A DNA stretch of 64,000 nucleotides from Bacteroidales bacterium UBA5536 (GCA_002426795.1 DINQ01000003.1:15040-79039); one strand, 5' to 3'; shown: positions 16,857 through 26,273, numbered from the stretch's first letter. Translations and numbers: made by a program. Notes: generated from the sequence alone by a model not told the origin.

Positions 16857-18104
16857 GTGGATATTTTCAATAAATGCACAGTAAATCTCGGTCCACTTGG
16901 CCAGTACGCCGACCAGACTGAGGGATATTTCATGTTTCCAAAGCTTGAAGGTGACATCAGCAACAAAATGATTTTCAAGGGTAAAGAGCGCCTGATCTGG
17001 AGTTTGAATAACTACCTGGGTCTTGCCAATCATCCTGAAGTTCGTAAAGCTGATGCCGAAGCAGCCGCAGCTTATGGAATGGCTTACCCAATGGGCGCCA
17101 GAATGATGTCGGGACAGTCTAACTATCACGAGCAACTTGAACGCGAACTTGCAGCCTTTGTGGGTCGTGAGTCAGCTTATTTGCTTAACTATGGATACCA
17201 GGGCATGGTGTCGGTAATTGACTCTATTGTTGACCGTAAAGACGTTATTGTTTATGATTCTGAAGCACATGCGTGCATCCTTGATGGAATGCGGCTGCAT
17301 TTTGGAAAACGATTCGTATATCCGCACAACAACATCGAAAACCTGGAAATCCAGCTGCGCCGGGCAACCAAAATGACTGAACAAACTGGAGGCGGTATTC
17401 TAGTCATCACAGAAGGTGTCTACGGCATGTCGGGCGACCTGGGTAAACTCAAAGATATCGTGGCGCTTAAGTCGAAATTTAACTTCCGGTTATTGGTAGA
17501 CGATGCACACGGATTTGGCACCATGGGTCCAAACGGAGCCGGCACCGACGAGCATTTTGGTGTTCAAAAGGATGTCGATTTGTATTTTGGAACATTTGCC
17601 AAGTCGATGGCTGGAATTGGTGGTTTTATCGCCGGTGAGCACAAAGTGATCAAATACCTGATGTACAATATGCGTTCGCAGATTTTTGCCAAATCACTAC
17701 CCATGCCAATGGTACTCGGAGCACTGAAGAGGCTTGATATGTTGCGCTCGCAGCCAGAGCACCGCCAAAAACTGTGGACCATCGTCAATGCCTTGCAAAA
17801 TGGCTTGAAAGAGGCCGGTCTTGATATTGGAAACACTGAAAGCCCAGTTACGCCTGTTATGTTGTATGGTGGAGTGGGTGAAGCTACCCAAATCACCTTT
17901 GATTTGCGTGAAAATTACAATATCTTCTGCAGTATCGTTAGCTATCCCGTTGTTCCTAAGGGAGTTATTCTGCTGCGTTTGATACCTACAGCGGTTCACA
18001 CGCTTGACGATGTTGCATACACCATCAAAGCTTTCAAGGAAGTAAAGGATAAACTGGAACAAAAAGCTTATTCAACCGACATGGCTTCCATAGCGGGACT
18101 TTAA
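16857..18104 (+). CDS. Alpha-oxoamine synthase family PLP enzyme (SPT/KBL/BioF-like)
   Basis: About 415 residues from a GTG start (VDIFNK...). The family start in Bacteroidetes is MDIFNK-like, and the upstream ATG lies inside the promoter. Motifs are RLIWSLNNYLGLANHPEVRK, SEAHACILDGMRLH, the aspartate/histidine motif VDDAHGFGTMG, and the Schiff-base lysine in GTFAKSMAGIGGF. The family condenses an amino acid with an acyl-CoA with loss of CO2. Members include serine palmitoyltransferase (sphingolipids), cysteate acyltransferase (sulfonolipids), KBL and BioF. The N-terminal GPLGQY and GYFMFPKLEG motifs fit a Bacteroidetes clade whose substrate I cannot assign. Confidence 0.85.
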   Translation: MDIFNKCTVNLGPLGQYADQTEGYFMFPKLEGDISNKMIFKGKERLIWSLNNYLGLANHPEVRKADAEAAAAYGMAYPMGARMMSGQSNYHEQLERELAAFVGRESAYLLNYGYQGMVSVIDSIVDRKDVIVYDSEAHACILDGMRLHFGKRFVYPHNNIENLEIQLRRATKMTEQTGGGILVITEGVYGMSGDLGKLKDIVALKSKFNFRLLVDDAHGFGTMGPNGAGTDEHFGVQKDVDLYFGTFAKSMAGIGGFIAGEHKVIKYLMYNMRSQIFAKSLPMPMVLGALKRLDMLRSQPEHRQKLWTIVNALQNGLKEAGLDIGNTESPVTPVMLYGGVGEATQITFDLRENYNIFCSIVSYPVVPKGVILLRLIPTAVHTLDDVAYTIKAFKEVKDKLEQKAYSTDMASIAGL

Positions 18105-18116
18105 CCTTTAACAATG

Positions 18117-18153
18117 ATGAGCCATTTCATGTATGAAATGGCTCATTTTTTTC
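18117..18153 (+). terminator. Rho-independent terminator after the alpha-oxoamine synthase
   Basis: ATGAGCCATTTCAT (18117-18130) pairs perfectly with ATGAAATGGCTCAT (18133-18146), followed by a T run. The next ATG is at 18155, so the following gene must be read from a promoter overlapping this hairpin or from read-through. Confidence 0.82.
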
Positions 18154-18154
18154 T

Positions 18155-18982
18155 ATGAACCAACTGCTAACCCGAAAAAACTTCTGGATTATTGCCACCA
18201 ACTCAACGGCATCCTTTGTGTTGGCCTATTTGTTCATTTTTTACCTGAACCAATTTACCTTATTGCTTTCTGCTGGCATGTATGATTATCCCATTTCAAT
18301 TGATTATGGGAGTTATTTCTTTCATGTGGAGCCCTATCAGTGGACGCATGATGCTGTTATAACCATTTTTAGCGCAGGTTATATCTTTACGTTGATTGTT
18401 GGCCTGATTGCCTTGCTTGCCTTTTATCAACTGGTAGCCGATCCTATTCCGGTGAAAATTTTCTTCTTTTGGCTGGCCATGCATGCTTCCACCTATTTTT
18501 TTGGTGGCCTGATGCTCGGAAATTTACTGACAGAAGGAATTGGCCATGTTTTCAACTGGATGTACCTGACGGATACAGCAAAGATGGTGGTTTCGCTGAT
18601 TGGCTTTTTCGGTTTGCTGATGATGGCGCTCTTTGCCCCGCGTTTGATGGCCATTTCGGCTGATTCATATTTCGAGAAATTCAATGAGCGCATGGCGCCT
18701 TTCTTTATTATGGCCCAGGTCATCGTTCCCTATCTTATTGGTTCGGTTTTGGTTTATATTTACTTTATTCCCAAGGGTTTATTTCATGAAAAATATGGGT
18801 GGATCATTCTTGGCGTGATGATGGTTCTCTTCTTTGTGCGCGCCACCCAGCTTGAAAACCTGACATTTGAAGAAGATGATACAAGAAGCATCAGGCTGAT
18901 GCGTGGTCTTGTTATCACGGCTGCTGTTTTATATGTTGCCTCTCGCCTCGTTATGCAACACGGCATTTATGTGTCTTGGTAG
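18155..18982 (+). CDS. Polytopic membrane protein of unknown function
   Basis: A 275-residue protein with about seven hydrophobic helices (for example 17-37, 68-92, 100-120, 142-162, 182-204, 213-230, 249-265). I recognise no family motif. The start lies only a few bases after the T tract of the upstream terminator, so expression may depend on partial read-through. A bidirectional terminator follows at 19002. Confidence 0.6.
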   Translation: MNQLLTRKNFWIIATNSTASFVLAYLFIFYLNQFTLLLSAGMYDYPISIDYGSYFFHVEPYQWTHDAVITIFSAGYIFTLIVGLIALLAFYQLVADPIPVKIFFFWLAMHASTYFFGGLMLGNLLTEGIGHVFNWMYLTDTAKMVVSLIGFFGLLMMALFAPRLMAISADSYFEKFNERMAPFFIMAQVIVPYLIGSVLVYIYFIPKGLFHEKYGWIILGVMMVLFFVRATQLENLTFEEDDTRSIRLMRGLVITAAVLYVASRLVMQHGIYVSW

Positions 18983-19001
18983 CTTCAGTTTTTTCAAAAA
19001 A

Positions 19002-19031
19002 AAATGTTCCCAACAAATGCCGGGAACATTT
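19002..19031. terminator. Bidirectional terminator between convergent genes
   Basis: AAATGTTCCC (19002-19011) pairs with GGGAACATTT (19022-19031) around a 10-nt loop. A run of A precedes it, so it also works for the minus-strand peptidase gene. Confidence 0.8.
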
Positions 19032-19052
19032 TCAAATCTATTTTGACAACTT

Positions 19053-21359
19053 TTATTGTAAAATCATCTTCCTTAAATAACTATTGTTGCCTGATTGAAT
19101 ACGCATAAAGTAAACGCCAGCTTTCAATTGTTTAAGGTCAAGTTGTAAGGTCTTGCTGCTAAAATCACCTGCAAAAACTTCGTTGCCGGTCACATCAACA
19201 ATGTTTACAGCGGTAATTGGCTGTGCAGTGCTTAGATGGATGGTCCTGGAACTTGTAGGATTAGGCCATATTTGAACATTGGAAATTTCTTTTTCGCTCA
19301 GGTCAACGGTTGAGGTGCAACCCAGTTCGGCTTCCCATCCTGCAGCTGTAACCGAGCCGTCGGAGTGGAAGCGGAAAGTAAGTGCGCCTTCGGGATTGGA
19401 AGCGACAATTTCACCAGGTGAATTGTTTCCACACCAGGTGCCCAACAGGGGAGACATGGTGTTTGGACCGTCGTAGATTTTCAGATAATCATAACTACAG
19501 TTTGCATCGGCCTCCAGGGCGAAGCTGAGGAACTTGACGCGCGACAGTGCTTCCGTCTGGTTAGGTCTGATAGTCATGGTGTAGTCTTGCCCATCGCCAT
19601 AATCATTTGTTGCGCCACCTGTATCATAAAACAGACCTTCACAGAGGCTGAAAGTGCCATTTTGGATGAGATAAGTCAGGTTCACTTCAATCAGATCTTC
19701 CCGAAGAACCGTGCTGCTTCCACCATCGCTGTTGGTTATGGTGAGCGAAACATCAAAAACGCCGGTTTCGTTGTAGGTGATGTTTTGCGGGTTTTCTTCG
19801 GTTGAGGTAGCAGGTTCTCCGCCTTCAAAAGTCCATGCGTAACTTACGATGTTCTGGCCAAAGGAGGTGCTCGTAAAATCAATGCTTTCGCCTTTAGAAA
19901 TCACATAGGCACTGGCCGTGAAATCAGCAATCAAAACTCCCGGAACCAACTCAACGTTCTGCGCAAGCGTCTCACCATCACCAATTGTCAGGGTATATGA
20001 TTTTGGGTAATAACCATCAGCCGAATAGGTGATAGTGTAGGTGCCTGCCTTGATAGGTCTGTGGTAGTTTCCAGTGGGTAACTGACTGTAAACAAAAGAG
20101 TTGTCTTCATCATGGTTTTCCACAAAAACCTGTGCAACAATGGGTTCATTTGTGATCGAGTCGGTGATAATACCGGTAATACCATAAGTCGATTGCTCGA
20201 TGTGACTTAAAAAGGAAGATTTAAGGTAGTTCCAGAAATTGGGCAACTGATTGGCCGGCGGAGTTTTGGCTGAAGAAATCTCAATGGTTTCTTCCCGACA
20301 ATTGGCAAAATAATTCATATAATCCTGCCTGCAACCGTTGGTGGTGTACCAGGCGTAACCGTTGGTAATGCCATTGTTGAGGTCGGTTAAATAGCCTTGA
20401 GGACTATAATATTGCGCCGAATCAGCAAATTGGCGGCTGATCAGAATCCACCAGGCATTGTCTGCATGCAATCGCGGCCAGGTGTCCCAGGGGTAGTTCA
20501 CTACTTCGGCGCCACCATGAAAGTTGGCCGACATCGTAAAAGGCACACTTTGAGCAAAATCCATGAAGGCGATGGTTTCAGGTTGCCAGGGATTTCCATC
20601 TGGATGTGGACCGTCCTGTGGATCTGCATAGTTTCTGTTGAGGTCTATTCCATTGGCATTGCCGCGTGTAGCACCTGAAACGGTGTTGTCGCCTGAATGG
20701 TAGGTGCCATCGGGATTGGCGTTCGGGTTGATATACAAATCCACATTGTCCATGATATAGGTTACACGAGGGTCTGTTCCGTAATTGTTGAGGAAATAAT
20801 CGATAAGACGCAGCATCAATACATAACCTGTTACTTCGTCACCGTGCATGGTAGAAGTATATAAAAATTTGGGTTTCCCTTCAGGTGTGCCATTGTTGAT
20901 GCGGGCGATCAGCAATTGTCTTCCGCTGGCCAAAGTGGCTATACTGATCAGTTCACAATGGTCCGGATGATTGGTCTGAAAGTCATTCATCATCTGCACA
21001 TAAGCCTGATAAGTAGGGTAGGTGTCCCATTCCATCGCGCTTCTTGCAGCCTCAGCATCAATCATTTCCAACTCGTACTGCATCGATGGAGGCAGCAACA
21101 AGCTTGGCTGGTAACCAGCATCCAGCAGTTTTGCAAATTGAGCCTTGTTGGCATAAGCTGTTACCATTCCGTTTTCAAAACGGTCAACCGAAACCATTTG
21201 GTTAAGGGTGGCCACTTCTTTTACACCGTCGACTGGCAGGCTGAAATACACCTCAGGGCGATTGGCATAAAGTTCTTCAAGCGATTGTTGCTGGGCCGAA
21301 GCAGCTGTCACTGTCAGCATGCAGATGGCTACGATCAACCATTTTCTAAAAATATTCAT
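19053..21359 (-). CDS. Secreted M14 zinc carboxypeptidase with PKD, CUB and type IX sorting domain
   Basis: A 768-residue multidomain exoprotein. It has a signal peptide (1-22, ending SAQ). The M14 peptidase domain spans about 110-390: zinc ligands H172 and E175 in STMHGDEVTGY and H280 in ANFHGGAEVV; substrate-site segments NPNANPDGT and IDLNRNYADP; probable catalytic E359. A carboxypeptidase regulatory-like domain follows (about 395-475), then a PKD domain (about 477-555, YAWTFEGGEPATSTEENP), a CUB-like domain (DYLKIYDGPNTMSPLLGTWC), and a C-terminal sorting domain (VQIWPNPTSS to KMILQ). The tail predicts export by the type IX secretion system. It should trim C-terminal residues from peptides outside the cell. 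Confidence 0.92.
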   Translation of the reverse strand: MNIFRKWLIVAICMLTVTAASAQQQSLEELYANRPEVYFSLPVDGVKEVATLNQMVSVDRFENGMVTAYANKAQFAKLLDAGYQPSLLLPPSMQYELEMIDAEAARSAMEWDTYPTYQAYVQMMNDFQTNHPDHCELISIATLASGRQLLIARINNGTPEGKPKFLYTSTMHGDEVTGYVLMLRLIDYFLNNYGTDPRVTYIMDNVDLYINPNANPDGTYHSGDNTVSGATRGNANGIDLNRNYADPQDGPHPDGNPWQPETIAFMDFAQSVPFTMSANFHGGAEVVNYPWDTWPRLHADNAWWILISRQFADSAQYYSPQGYLTDLNNGITNGYAWYTTNGCRQDYMNYFANCREETIEISSAKTPPANQLPNFWNYLKSSFLSHIEQSTYGITGIITDSITNEPIVAQVFVENHDEDNSFVYSQLPTGNYHRPIKAGTYTITYSADGYYPKSYTLTIGDGETLAQNVELVPGVLIADFTASAYVISKGESIDFTSTSFGQNIVSYAWTFEGGEPATSTEENPQNITYNETGVFDVSLTITNSDGGSSTVLREDLIEVNLTYLIQNGTFSLCEGLFYDTGGATNDYGDGQDYTMTIRPNQTEALSRVKFLSFALEADANCSYDYLKIYDGPNTMSPLLGTWCGNNSPGEIVASNPEGALTFRFHSDGSVTAAGWEAELGCTSTVDLSEKEISNVQIWPNPTSSRTIHLSTAQPITAVNIVDVTGNEVFAGDFSSKTLQLDLKQLKAGVYFMRIQSGNNSYLRKMILQ

Positions 21360-21380
21360 CCGTTTTTTATGGTTTTGATA

Positions 21381-22268
21381 TTAAACAATTTTGTTTTGGT
21401 TCCACTCTTGAATCAGCTGTTCGCGTATCGGTTTTTGCACGGGTACCAGCGGCAGGCGGACCACCTCTTCGCACAAGGCACGATAGGCCATCAAAGCTTT
21501 TACCCCAGCCGGATTGCCATCAGCAAATAGCAAGCCTGTGAGTGCAAGCATCTGATAATGTAGCTTTCTGGCTTCAGTAGTTTTACCTTCCATTTGCCAC
21601 CTGACCATCTGGCTGAAATCGCGGGGCCAGGCATTTGCAGCTACAGAAATGACGCCTTCGGCACCAAGGGCAATCAATGGCATGGTGATCGCATCATCGC
21701 CCGACAAAACGCAAAAGTTGTCGGGTTTGTCGCGCAGTATTTCCATAATCTGATTGAGATCGCCCGAAGCTTCTTTGACAGCAATAATGTTTTGATGTTT
21801 GGCAAGATGCAAGCAGGCAGCTGCTTTCAGGTTTGCTCCTGTGCGACCCGGTACATTGTACAGAACCACTGGTACTGGTGATGCATTGGCAATGGCCTCA
21901 AAGTGCGCAATCATGCCAGCCTGCGAAGGTTTATTGTAATAGGGCACAACTGAAAGTATGGCATCGATGCCTGTAAAATCCTGCTGGCTAATTTGTTGCA
22001 AAATGGCAGCAGTATTGTTACCTCCCATTCCCAACACCACTGGCAATTTGCCAGCATTGGCCTGGAGAATAGTTTGCACAACTAAATCCTTTTCCCCGGC
22101 GTTTAGGGTTGGCGCCTCGCTGGTGGTTCCAAGTGCCACAAGAAAATCAACACCACCTTTGGTAACGTCTTCTACAAGCCGGGTCAGTGCAATTGTGTCA
22201 ACTGAAAAGTCTTGCATGAATGGTGTGATCAGGGCAACACCTGTTCCTTTTATCTGTTTGTGCATCAT
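21381..22268 (-). CDS. dapA: 4-hydroxy-tetrahydrodipicolinate synthase
   Basis: A 295-residue DHDPS/NAL-family aldolase. GTGVALITPF is the usual start, LGTTSEAPTL holds the active-site Thr pair, VVLYNVPGRTG holds the catalytic Tyr, and IIAVKEASGDL holds the Schiff-base Lys. It condenses pyruvate with aspartate semialdehyde toward lysine and diaminopimelate. Its ATG overlaps the stop of the upstream gene (ATGA), so translation is probably coupled. A second ATG three bases downstream is equally possible. Confidence 0.9.
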   Translation of the reverse strand: MMHKQIKGTGVALITPFMQDFSVDTIALTRLVEDVTKGGVDFLVALGTTSEAPTLNAGEKDLVVQTILQANAGKLPVVLGMGGNNTAAILQQISQQDFTGIDAILSVVPYYNKPSQAGMIAHFEAIANASPVPVVLYNVPGRTGANLKAAACLHLAKHQNIIAVKEASGDLNQIMEILRDKPDNFCVLSGDDAITMPLIALGAEGVISVAANAWPRDFSQMVRWQMEGKTTEARKLHYQMLALTGLLFADGNPAGVKALMAYRALCEEVVRLPLVPVQKPIREQLIQEWNQNKIV

Positions 22269-22783
22269 GAATTTCCTTTCAATAATTTGAGGTATTGTTC
22301 AAGTTGTTTCAGGCGATCTTTCAGAGGTAGCTTTGGGTCGGCATGTAGCTGCAACTGAAAGACAGGATCGTCTTCCAGAGCAAAGCTTGCTCTGAATTGA
22401 GCACCGACCGTAAGGGCAAGATGCCTTATAAATACATCTGCCTGCTCGCCTGTAAATAACAGCAGATTACATTTTTTTTCCTGCAACTCTTTTTGCAAAG
22501 GCGAGGGCAATTGACCAAACAGGCTGAATGTTTTTTTTGAAATCCAATTGCCGGACAGCTTTCCGTCTTTCGGTAGTTTTGCTTTGGTGAGATTGATCAA
22601 GTAGACTTTTGCCTTTGGGAATACACTTTGAGCATCATGGATCATCTGCTGGCAGCCTGTTTCTTTTTGGTCAGCCGTCAACAGTACGATAGTAAAATCG
22701 CTGTCAATCACTGGCATCACTGATTTTTGGGGCGTTTTAAGCGCTTTGCGAACCAATCTGTTCAGAAAATACTGTTTTATCAT
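22265..22783 (-). CDS. DUF6913-like conserved protein
   Basis: About 172 residues starting MIKQYFLNRL. The open frame extends to 22891, but the extra N-terminal part is basic and unlike the rest, so I favour the inner ATG. It has FTIVLLTADQKETG and DLLLFTGEQ-like strands of an alpha/beta fold. I recall a Bacteroidetes family upstream of dapA with this start, now called DUF6913; the function is unknown. The four-base overlap with dapA (ATGA) indicates one operon. Confidence 0.6.
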   Translation of the reverse strand: MIKQYFLNRLVRKALKTPQKSVMPVIDSDFTIVLLTADQKETGCQQMIHDAQSVFPKAKVYLINLTKAKLPKDGKLSGNWISKKTFSLFGQLPSPLQKELQEKKCNLLLFTGEQADVFIRHLALTVGAQFRASFALEDDPVFQLQLHADPKLPLKDRLKQLEQYLKLLKGNS

Positions 22784-22980
22784 GTTGCCTATCGGATGCA
22801 GCCTTTTTATGGCGGTAAAAGTACGTTTTTTGCCTGAAGAAACGCGCCTGTGGCCTGAATATTTTACAGGATACTTCAAAGAGGTCTGCAACAGCCAATT
22901 TAATAAACGGATAACTACTTTGCTATTCCTGAGCGGTCGTTAATTTCAGTATCAGCATTGCGATACACCTGAATAATGGT

Positions 22981-22988
22981 TTACTTTG
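22981..22988 (+). promoter_or_regulatory. Candidate -7 box of the metallo-hydrolase gene
   Basis: TTACTTTG differs by one base from TAnnTTTG. It lies just after an in-frame ATG at 22976 and 11 nt before a TTG codon at 23000, which supports the TTG as the real start and a very short leader. Confidence 0.35.
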
Positions 22989-22999
22989 CAATAAAAAAA

Positions 23000-23767
23000 T
23001 TGCGGATTACAATTTTAGGGAGTGGCACCTCTCAAGGTGTGCCGGTGATTGCCTGCCAATGTCCTGTTTGTATGTCAACCGACCCGCTGGACAAACGACT
23101 GCGTTCGTCAATTATGGTAGAAACCAAAACGACTTGTGTTGTTGTAGATACCGGTCCGGATTTCAGGGAGCAGATGCTGCGCGAAGACGTCAGGAAGGTG
23201 GATGCCATCCTGATTACGCATACACACAAAGATCATATTGCCGGCCTTGATGATGTGCGGTCATTCAATTATTTATTGAAACGACCGATGAAGGTTTATG
23301 CCAGCAAACACGACCAGGAAGAAATTGAAAGAGAGTTTGCTTACGCTTTTGCCGACAAGAAGTATCCGGGAGTGCCTGAGATTCAGCTGATAGACTTAAC
23401 ACTGAAGCCATTCTCGGTTGGAGATATCCATATTCAACCGATTCAGGTGATGCATAGGTATCTCAAGGTTTTTGCATTTCGCTTTGGCCGCTTTGCATAC
23501 CTCACCGACCTGAATCATATTCCACCTGAAAGCATGCAATTGTTAAAAGGAGTTGAATTGCTGGTAATTGATGCGCTGCGGAAAGAACATCACCTGTCGC
23601 ATTTCAATCTGGCAGAAGCCATTGAAGCCGCCCGGCAAATAGGAGCCCGAAAGACCTGGTTTACGCACATCTCTCATTTGATGGGAAAGCATGCCGATGT
23701 GCAGGCCGAGCTTCCCGAAGGCATGGCTTTGGCTTTTGACCGCATGCAGATTGAAACCGAAGACTAA
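23000..23767 (+). CDS. PhnP-like metallo-beta-lactamase-fold hydrolase
   Basis: About 255 residues. ITILGSGTSQGVPVIACQCPVC (as a family start) is followed by the metal motif THTHKDHIAGLDD and later histidines in VMHRYLKVFAF, HHLSHFNLAEA and FTHISHLMGKH. This is the PhnP/YycJ-like group of MBL hydrolases, which often cleave cyclic phosphodiesters; the substrate here is unknown. I prefer the TTG start at 23000 because homologues begin MKITFLGTGTSQG and because an apparent -7 box overlaps the upstream ATG region. The ATG at 22976 would add eight residues. Its stop overlaps the stop of the convergent gene. Confidence 0.85.
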   Translation: MRITILGSGTSQGVPVIACQCPVCMSTDPLDKRLRSSIMVETKTTCVVVDTGPDFREQMLREDVRKVDAILITHTHKDHIAGLDDVRSFNYLLKRPMKVYASKHDQEEIEREFAYAFADKKYPGVPEIQLIDLTLKPFSVGDIHIQPIQVMHRYLKVFAFRFGRFAYLTDLNHIPPESMQLLKGVELLVIDALRKEHHLSHFNLAEAIEAARQIGARKTWFTHISHLMGKHADVQAELPEGMALAFDRMQIETED

Positions 23768-24117
23768 ATGTCGGCATTTTCGACCAACGCAAAGTAATCA
23801 TTCTCAAGGGGTAGGTAGCCCTGATCATACACAAAATAATACACCCGGTTGTCACGGGTTGTATAAATGCTCGTGAAATATTTGAAGTTGAATCCCAGTT
23901 TCTCAAGTTGCGATTTTCTGACTTTGGTTTTGCCGTCAGGATTGAGTTGTTTGAGCAGGGCTCGGTTGCGTCTGAGGGCATTGTTGATGTTGCGCATCAG
24001 GTTGGTTTGCTCATGGTTTTGCTGGTGATGATAATTGTTTCGGCAAGAGTCATTACAGAATTTCTTGTCGGAGCGTCCGAAAAGTGGCTCACCGCAGGAT
24101 AGACAGGTGCGTGACAT
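23764..24117 (-). CDS. Small zinc-ribbon protein conserved in Bacteroidetes
   Basis: About 117 residues starting MSRTCLSCGEPLFGR. Four cysteines (CLSCG and FCNDSC) form a treble-clef-like zinc site within the first 25 residues. The rest is basic and includes NNALRRNRALLKQL and LEKLGFNFKYFTSIY. The short zinc start resembles DUF2116-type ribbons. The in-frame start at 24204 adds 29 residues that look like intergenic sequence. The function is unknown; nucleic-acid binding is a guess. Confidence 0.65.
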   Translation of the reverse strand: MSRTCLSCGEPLFGRSDKKFCNDSCRNNYHHQQNHEQTNLMRNINNALRRNRALLKQLNPDGKTKVRKSQLEKLGFNFKYFTSIYTTRDNRVYYFVYDQGYLPLENDYFALVENADI

Positions 24118-24212
24118 GTTTGCTTGATTGTTTGGTGTAGTAAAAATAGAAAATTTTGCTTTTTCAACCAAAAAGAGAATCCTTTTTTCAATTTTATTAT
24201 GCATCGGACTGC

Positions 24213-24350
24213 GGTCTTCGGACTTCAGACGTTTTCACGACAGAGTGCACAGAGTTGATTCACAGAGTTTCACGGAGTTTTCATTTGCGATTGTTTTCCG
24301 CGTGTTGGGTAGCTTCGGTCTTCGGACTTCGGACTCCTAACTTTTTCACC
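24213..24350. repeat. Intergenic direct repeats
   Basis: GGTCTTCGGACTTCAGAC (24213-24230) recurs as GGTCTTCGGACTTCGGAC (24317-24334), and each copy is followed by a near-copy of ACTTTTTCAC. Between them are CACAGAGTT-like motifs (CACAGAGTTGATT, CACAGAGTTTCACGGAG). The segment has no open frame of note and lies between the zinc-ribbon gene and the TrmH-type gene. It looks like a degenerate dispersed repeat. Confidence 0.6.
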
Positions 24351-25115
24351 TCAACACCGCTGTCTAATTGCTTCAAAAACAACAATGGCAGTGGTAGCGG
24401 CCACATTCAGGCTATCGGCTATACCACGCATGGGGATGATGATATTCTGATCCGAAGCATTGACCCACTCTTCGGACAGTCCGGTGGCTTCGGTGCCCAT
24501 TACAATGGCTGTGGGCTGTGTATAATCTGCTTTGAGATAGTTCACAGAAGCCTGAAGATAAGTACATAAAATCTGTATGTTATTCGATCGCAGCCAGTTG
24601 ATGCATTCAGTGGAAGAACAGGCTACAACAGGCACACTGAAAACACAGCCAATGCTTGACCGGATAGCATTGGGGTTGTAGATGTCGGTGCGGGGGTCGC
24701 ACACGATAACGGCATCAATGCCTGCTGCATCAGCAGTGCGTAAAACGGCTCCCAGATTACCTGGTTTTTCCACTGATTCCAATACGACAAAGAGTGGATT
24801 GGGCTTGTATTTCAGCTTCTCAAGTTGATGGTAAACTGGCCGGGCCAAAGCCAGTAATCCGTCACTGTTTCCGCGGTATGTAATCTTCTCGAATACCTCA
24901 ACAGAAACTTCCTCAATATATTTTGCAGTTGGCAGCTTATGCTGACCAGCGATTTCAACACAAACAAAAAGTGTTTCCACTTCAAATCCTGAAGCAATGG
25001 CGCGTTCAATTTCACGCCTGCCCTCAATCACAATCAAGCCCTGATTTTGTCTTTCAGATGCCTTTTGCAGGTGGACAATATTTTTGATTTTCGGATTGGT
25101 CTTGCTGGTTATCAT
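24351..25115 (-). CDS. TrmH/SpoU-family RNA 2'-O-methyltransferase
   Basis: A 254-residue SPOUT methyltransferase. The N-terminal substrate-binding part has SKTNPKIKNIVHLQK and GLIVIEGRREIERAI. The knotted domain has VVLESVEKPGNLGAVLRTAD (motif 1 with the catalytic Asn and Arg), IVMGTEATGLSEEWV (motif 2) and IIPMRGIADSLNVAAT (motif 3). It should methylate a ribose in rRNA or tRNA with SAM. Its ATG overlaps the stop of the upstream gene by four bases. Confidence 0.9.
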   Translation of the reverse strand: MITSKTNPKIKNIVHLQKASERQNQGLIVIEGRREIERAIASGFEVETLFVCVEIAGQHKLPTAKYIEEVSVEVFEKITYRGNSDGLLALARPVYHQLEKLKYKPNPLFVVLESVEKPGNLGAVLRTADAAGIDAVIVCDPRTDIYNPNAIRSSIGCVFSVPVVACSSTECINWLRSNNIQILCTYLQASVNYLKADYTQPTAIVMGTEATGLSEEWVNASDQNIIIPMRGIADSLNVAATTAIVVFEAIRQRC

Positions 25116-26257
25116 GCCAGAATTTCCTTTTTTTGGTGGTAAACAATACCTCTTTCCTCAAGCCTTTTCAAGATGAATGCCACTGTTTCTTCCGATTTTC
25201 CCAACATTTCGGGCAAATGAATGCCGGGTTCAGTCCATAATCCCTTGGCGAGCAAACGAAGCACAGCTGTCGCAGCATAGCCTGTGGTGCGGGCCATGGA
25301 ATGGATGCCTGATTTGGCATCGTAATAATCTGTCAAATCGAAGCTGTAGCGTTTTTTGGTGTGCGTTGCGTCAATACCTTCAACGATGATGCGCATCACG
25401 GTCAGGTCTTCCTCTGCTGTTTGTAATTTCCAGTCGTTGAAAAGCAATTTCTTGGTAAACTCGAGTGGAATAACTGATTTGCCATCCAGAATAACCGGCT
25501 TTTCATCGAAGAATCCTATCTGTTTCAATAACTTGATTTTGTCGATATGACCCGGATAACGAAGGGTTTTTTCGGCCATGTAGTCAGCATTGAGGGTTGT
25601 GACCAACGAACGCAATCCGTCGCTGTTAAACGCTTCCAGCGTTCCAATTCCTTCAAAGTCGATCATTTCACTCTCCGAAAGGGCTTCCTTCTCAACCATG
25701 CGGCCGTTTTCGACAAGACGGGCCACACGGGTGTATTCCTCAATGACATCCGAAGGAGAGAATACAGCTTTGTATTCCCATGGTAAAGTCCTTACAACGG
25801 GTAATCCACCGACGTAAATCAGTATCTTGTGCGTATGACTGAGTTTTGAGGCCGCATAACCACTGAGCAGGTGACTCATTCCGGGTGCGACGCCCATATC
25901 GCATACAACAACGCTACCCGATGATTGGGCAATATCTTGAAGATCAAATGGGTTTTCAGGATAAAAGGCAATGTCCACTATCTTTTTTCCGCTTGCAGCA
26001 AGCTGTTTCAAAACGCCAAAACCAATGGCACCGGGCACTGCATTGATAAACAAATCGTACTGTCCGATTAAAAGTGTTAAAGCTGTAGGGTCGGTGAGAT
26101 CAGCCTGATGTGTCCGGATATTCTCGGCAGCAAAAGGCTGCAGGGCGGTCGCAGAATAATCGGCCACGCCTACTTCCAAATGTGGATCATTTGCCAGATC
26201 GAGCGCCATCGGGCGGCCGACAAGTCCTGTTCCCAGAACCAAAACTTTTTTTACCAT
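25112..26257 (-). CDS. Saccharopine dehydrogenase-like NAD(P)-dependent oxidoreductase
   Basis: A 381-residue enzyme with a Rossmann start KVLVLGTGLVGRPMALDLA and the C-terminal saccharopine-dehydrogenase domain (MGVAPGMSHLLSGYAASKL, VGGLPVVRTLPWEYK). Near the end is ARTTGYAATAVLRLLAKG, also typical of the family. It could act in lysine metabolism or a related opine-type reaction; dapA lies 3 kb away, but the genes are not in one operon. It overlaps the TrmH-type gene by ATGA. Confidence 0.85.
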   Translation of the reverse strand: MVKKVLVLGTGLVGRPMALDLANDPHLEVGVADYSATALQPFAAENIRTHQADLTDPTALTLLIGQYDLFINAVPGAIGFGVLKQLAASGKKIVDIAFYPENPFDLQDIAQSSGSVVVCDMGVAPGMSHLLSGYAASKLSHTHKILIYVGGLPVVRTLPWEYKAVFSPSDVIEEYTRVARLVENGRMVEKEALSESEMIDFEGIGTLEAFNSDGLRSLVTTLNADYMAEKTLRYPGHIDKIKLLKQIGFFDEKPVILDGKSVIPLEFTKKLLFNDWKLQTAEEDLTVMRIIVEGIDATHTKKRYSFDLTDYYDAKSGIHSMARTTGYAATAVLRLLAKGLWTEPGIHLPEMLGKSEETVAFILKRLEERGIVYHQKKEILA

Positions 26258-26273
26258 AACTTTCGTATTGTTG

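Noticed and set aside
16830..16857. ATG at 16830 as the start of the alpha-oxoamine synthase
   Set aside because: The ATG lies within the exact -7 box TACCTTTG, and family members begin at the MDIFNK-like position, here GTG 16857.
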